Source of the DNA: M3007 sp044347755
GTDB lineage: Bacteria; Bacteroidota; Bacteroidia; Chitinophagales; Saprospiraceae
Direction of reading: 5' to 3'
Assembly: GCA_044347755.1 (NCBI GenBank)
Contig: JBIKUE010000125.1
Location: 1 to 13,160, forward strand
DNA: 13,160 bases
In this document: positions 12,905 through 13,160 of the stretch, one piece after another
Position numbering within the stretch: the first letter of the stretch is position 1
Layout: every line of letters begins with the position of its first letter
Translations under genes and position numbers: made by a program
Notes under the pieces: model-generated
Databases searched by the model: none
The model's input: the letters and a program-made list of their open reading frames with translations, nothing else
What the model was told of the DNA's origin: nothing

Positions 12905-13160
12905 TTATTTGATGATGGAGATTTTTCCGGTGTTGAGAAGAGTCCTCTCAATGGAAACCGTATAAAAATATATGCCTCCCGGCGCATCTGCCGCTTCCCA
13001 AACAGCCCTTTGCTGGAATTCTTGCGTCCATATCAAACGCCCGGTTACATCAAAGACACTGAGTTGTGCCGGGGAGGATTGATCCGGCCATTCAAAGGTG
13101 ACGGAGGTTTGAGCTGGGTTGGGGTATACCAATAACGACACAGACGATGGCTCCGGAGCC
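12905..13160 (-). CDS. C-terminal T9SS sorting domain of a truncated (window-edge) protein
   Basis: Only the last 84 or so codons of this gene are in the window; the reading frame continues without a stop through the right edge at 13160. The visible part is a type A T9SS C-terminal domain: APEPSSVSLLVYPNPAQ, then VFDVTGRLIW, APGGIYFYTV and KISIIK. It marks an exported protein whose main domain lies outside. The segment 13021-13160 is about 95 percent identical in DNA to 11436-11575 of the next gene (7 differences in 140 bp, no gaps), while the last ~35 codons of the two genes are clearly diverged. The two are tandem paralogues or have exchanged this part by gene conversion. The apparent GTG start at 13141 is not real, since the homologous sequence continues upstream. 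Confidence 0.88.
   Translation of the reverse strand, partial: APEPSSVSLLVYPNPAQTSVTFEWPDQSSPAQLSVFDVTGRLIWTQEFQQRAVWEAADAPGGIYFYTVSIERTLLNTGKISIIK

Noticed and set aside
12815..13135. A plus-strand frame across the junction of the two right-hand genes
   Set aside because: It is antisense to two T9SS tails with clear motifs and crosses the intergenic hairpin.

Overview
The window looks like a chromosomal segment of a free-living Bacteroidota, most likely of the Saprospiria/Chitinophagia kind (class-level placement is inference). The evidence is: two or three proteins that end in type IX secretion (T9SS) sorting domains with the PNPA start and a K-rich end; several sites matching the Bacteroidota promoter consensus TTTG-N19..22-TAnnTTTG; start codons without Shine-Dalgarno sequences; and gene families common in that phylum (two-domain secreted amidohydrolase, PKD-cyclophilin, bifunctional phosphoglucose/phosphomannose isomerase). 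I see no rRNA, tRNA, CRISPR, phage or recognisable defence genes. All genes look like ordinary chromosomal ones.

Layout, left to right: (1) 1-492, a non-coding array of three long degenerate repeat copies; (2) 493-3492 (-), a secreted ~1000-residue amidohydrolase; (3) 3493-3910, a gap holding a leftward terminator and a ~163-bp insertion-like element with 22-bp terminal inverted repeats; (4) 3911-4420 (-), a DUF1761-type membrane protein; (5) 4597-6045 (+), a secreted alpha/beta hydrolase with a T9SS tail, divergent from gene 4; (6) 6045-6204, a dyad and tandem repeat that runs up to the next start codon; (7) 6205-7002 (+), a SAM methyltransferase; (8) 6999-7985 (-), a bifunctional phosphoglucose/phosphomannose isomerase whose stop codon overlaps that of gene 7; (9) 8170-8598 (+), a second DUF1761 protein, paralogous to gene 4, with a textbook Bacteroidota promoter; (10) 8599-8839, tandem repeats around two perfect hairpins; (11) 8840-9721 (-), a secreted PKD-cyclophilin; (12) 9841-9929, a long imperfect palindrome; (13) 10006-11241 (+), an M16 metallopeptidase; (14) 11320-12846 (-), a T9SS-tailed propeller-like protein; (15) 12905-13160 (-), the C-terminal end of a close paralogue that runs off the window.

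The genes do not form one pathway. Most are single-gene units in alternating orientation, and only genes 14 and 15 are co-directional neighbours. A common theme is export: the amidohydrolase, lipase-like hydrolase, cyclophilin and both right-hand proteins carry signal peptides or sorting tails. The most unusual property of the window is its non-coding DNA. At least five intergenic gaps are each filled with a different family of short repeated words, usually arranged to fold into long hairpins. In two cases these words supply the 5' leader of the next gene. I found no convincing undescribed multi-gene system. The repeat families, the 163-bp element and the shared leaders of the two DUF1761 genes are the points most worth following up.
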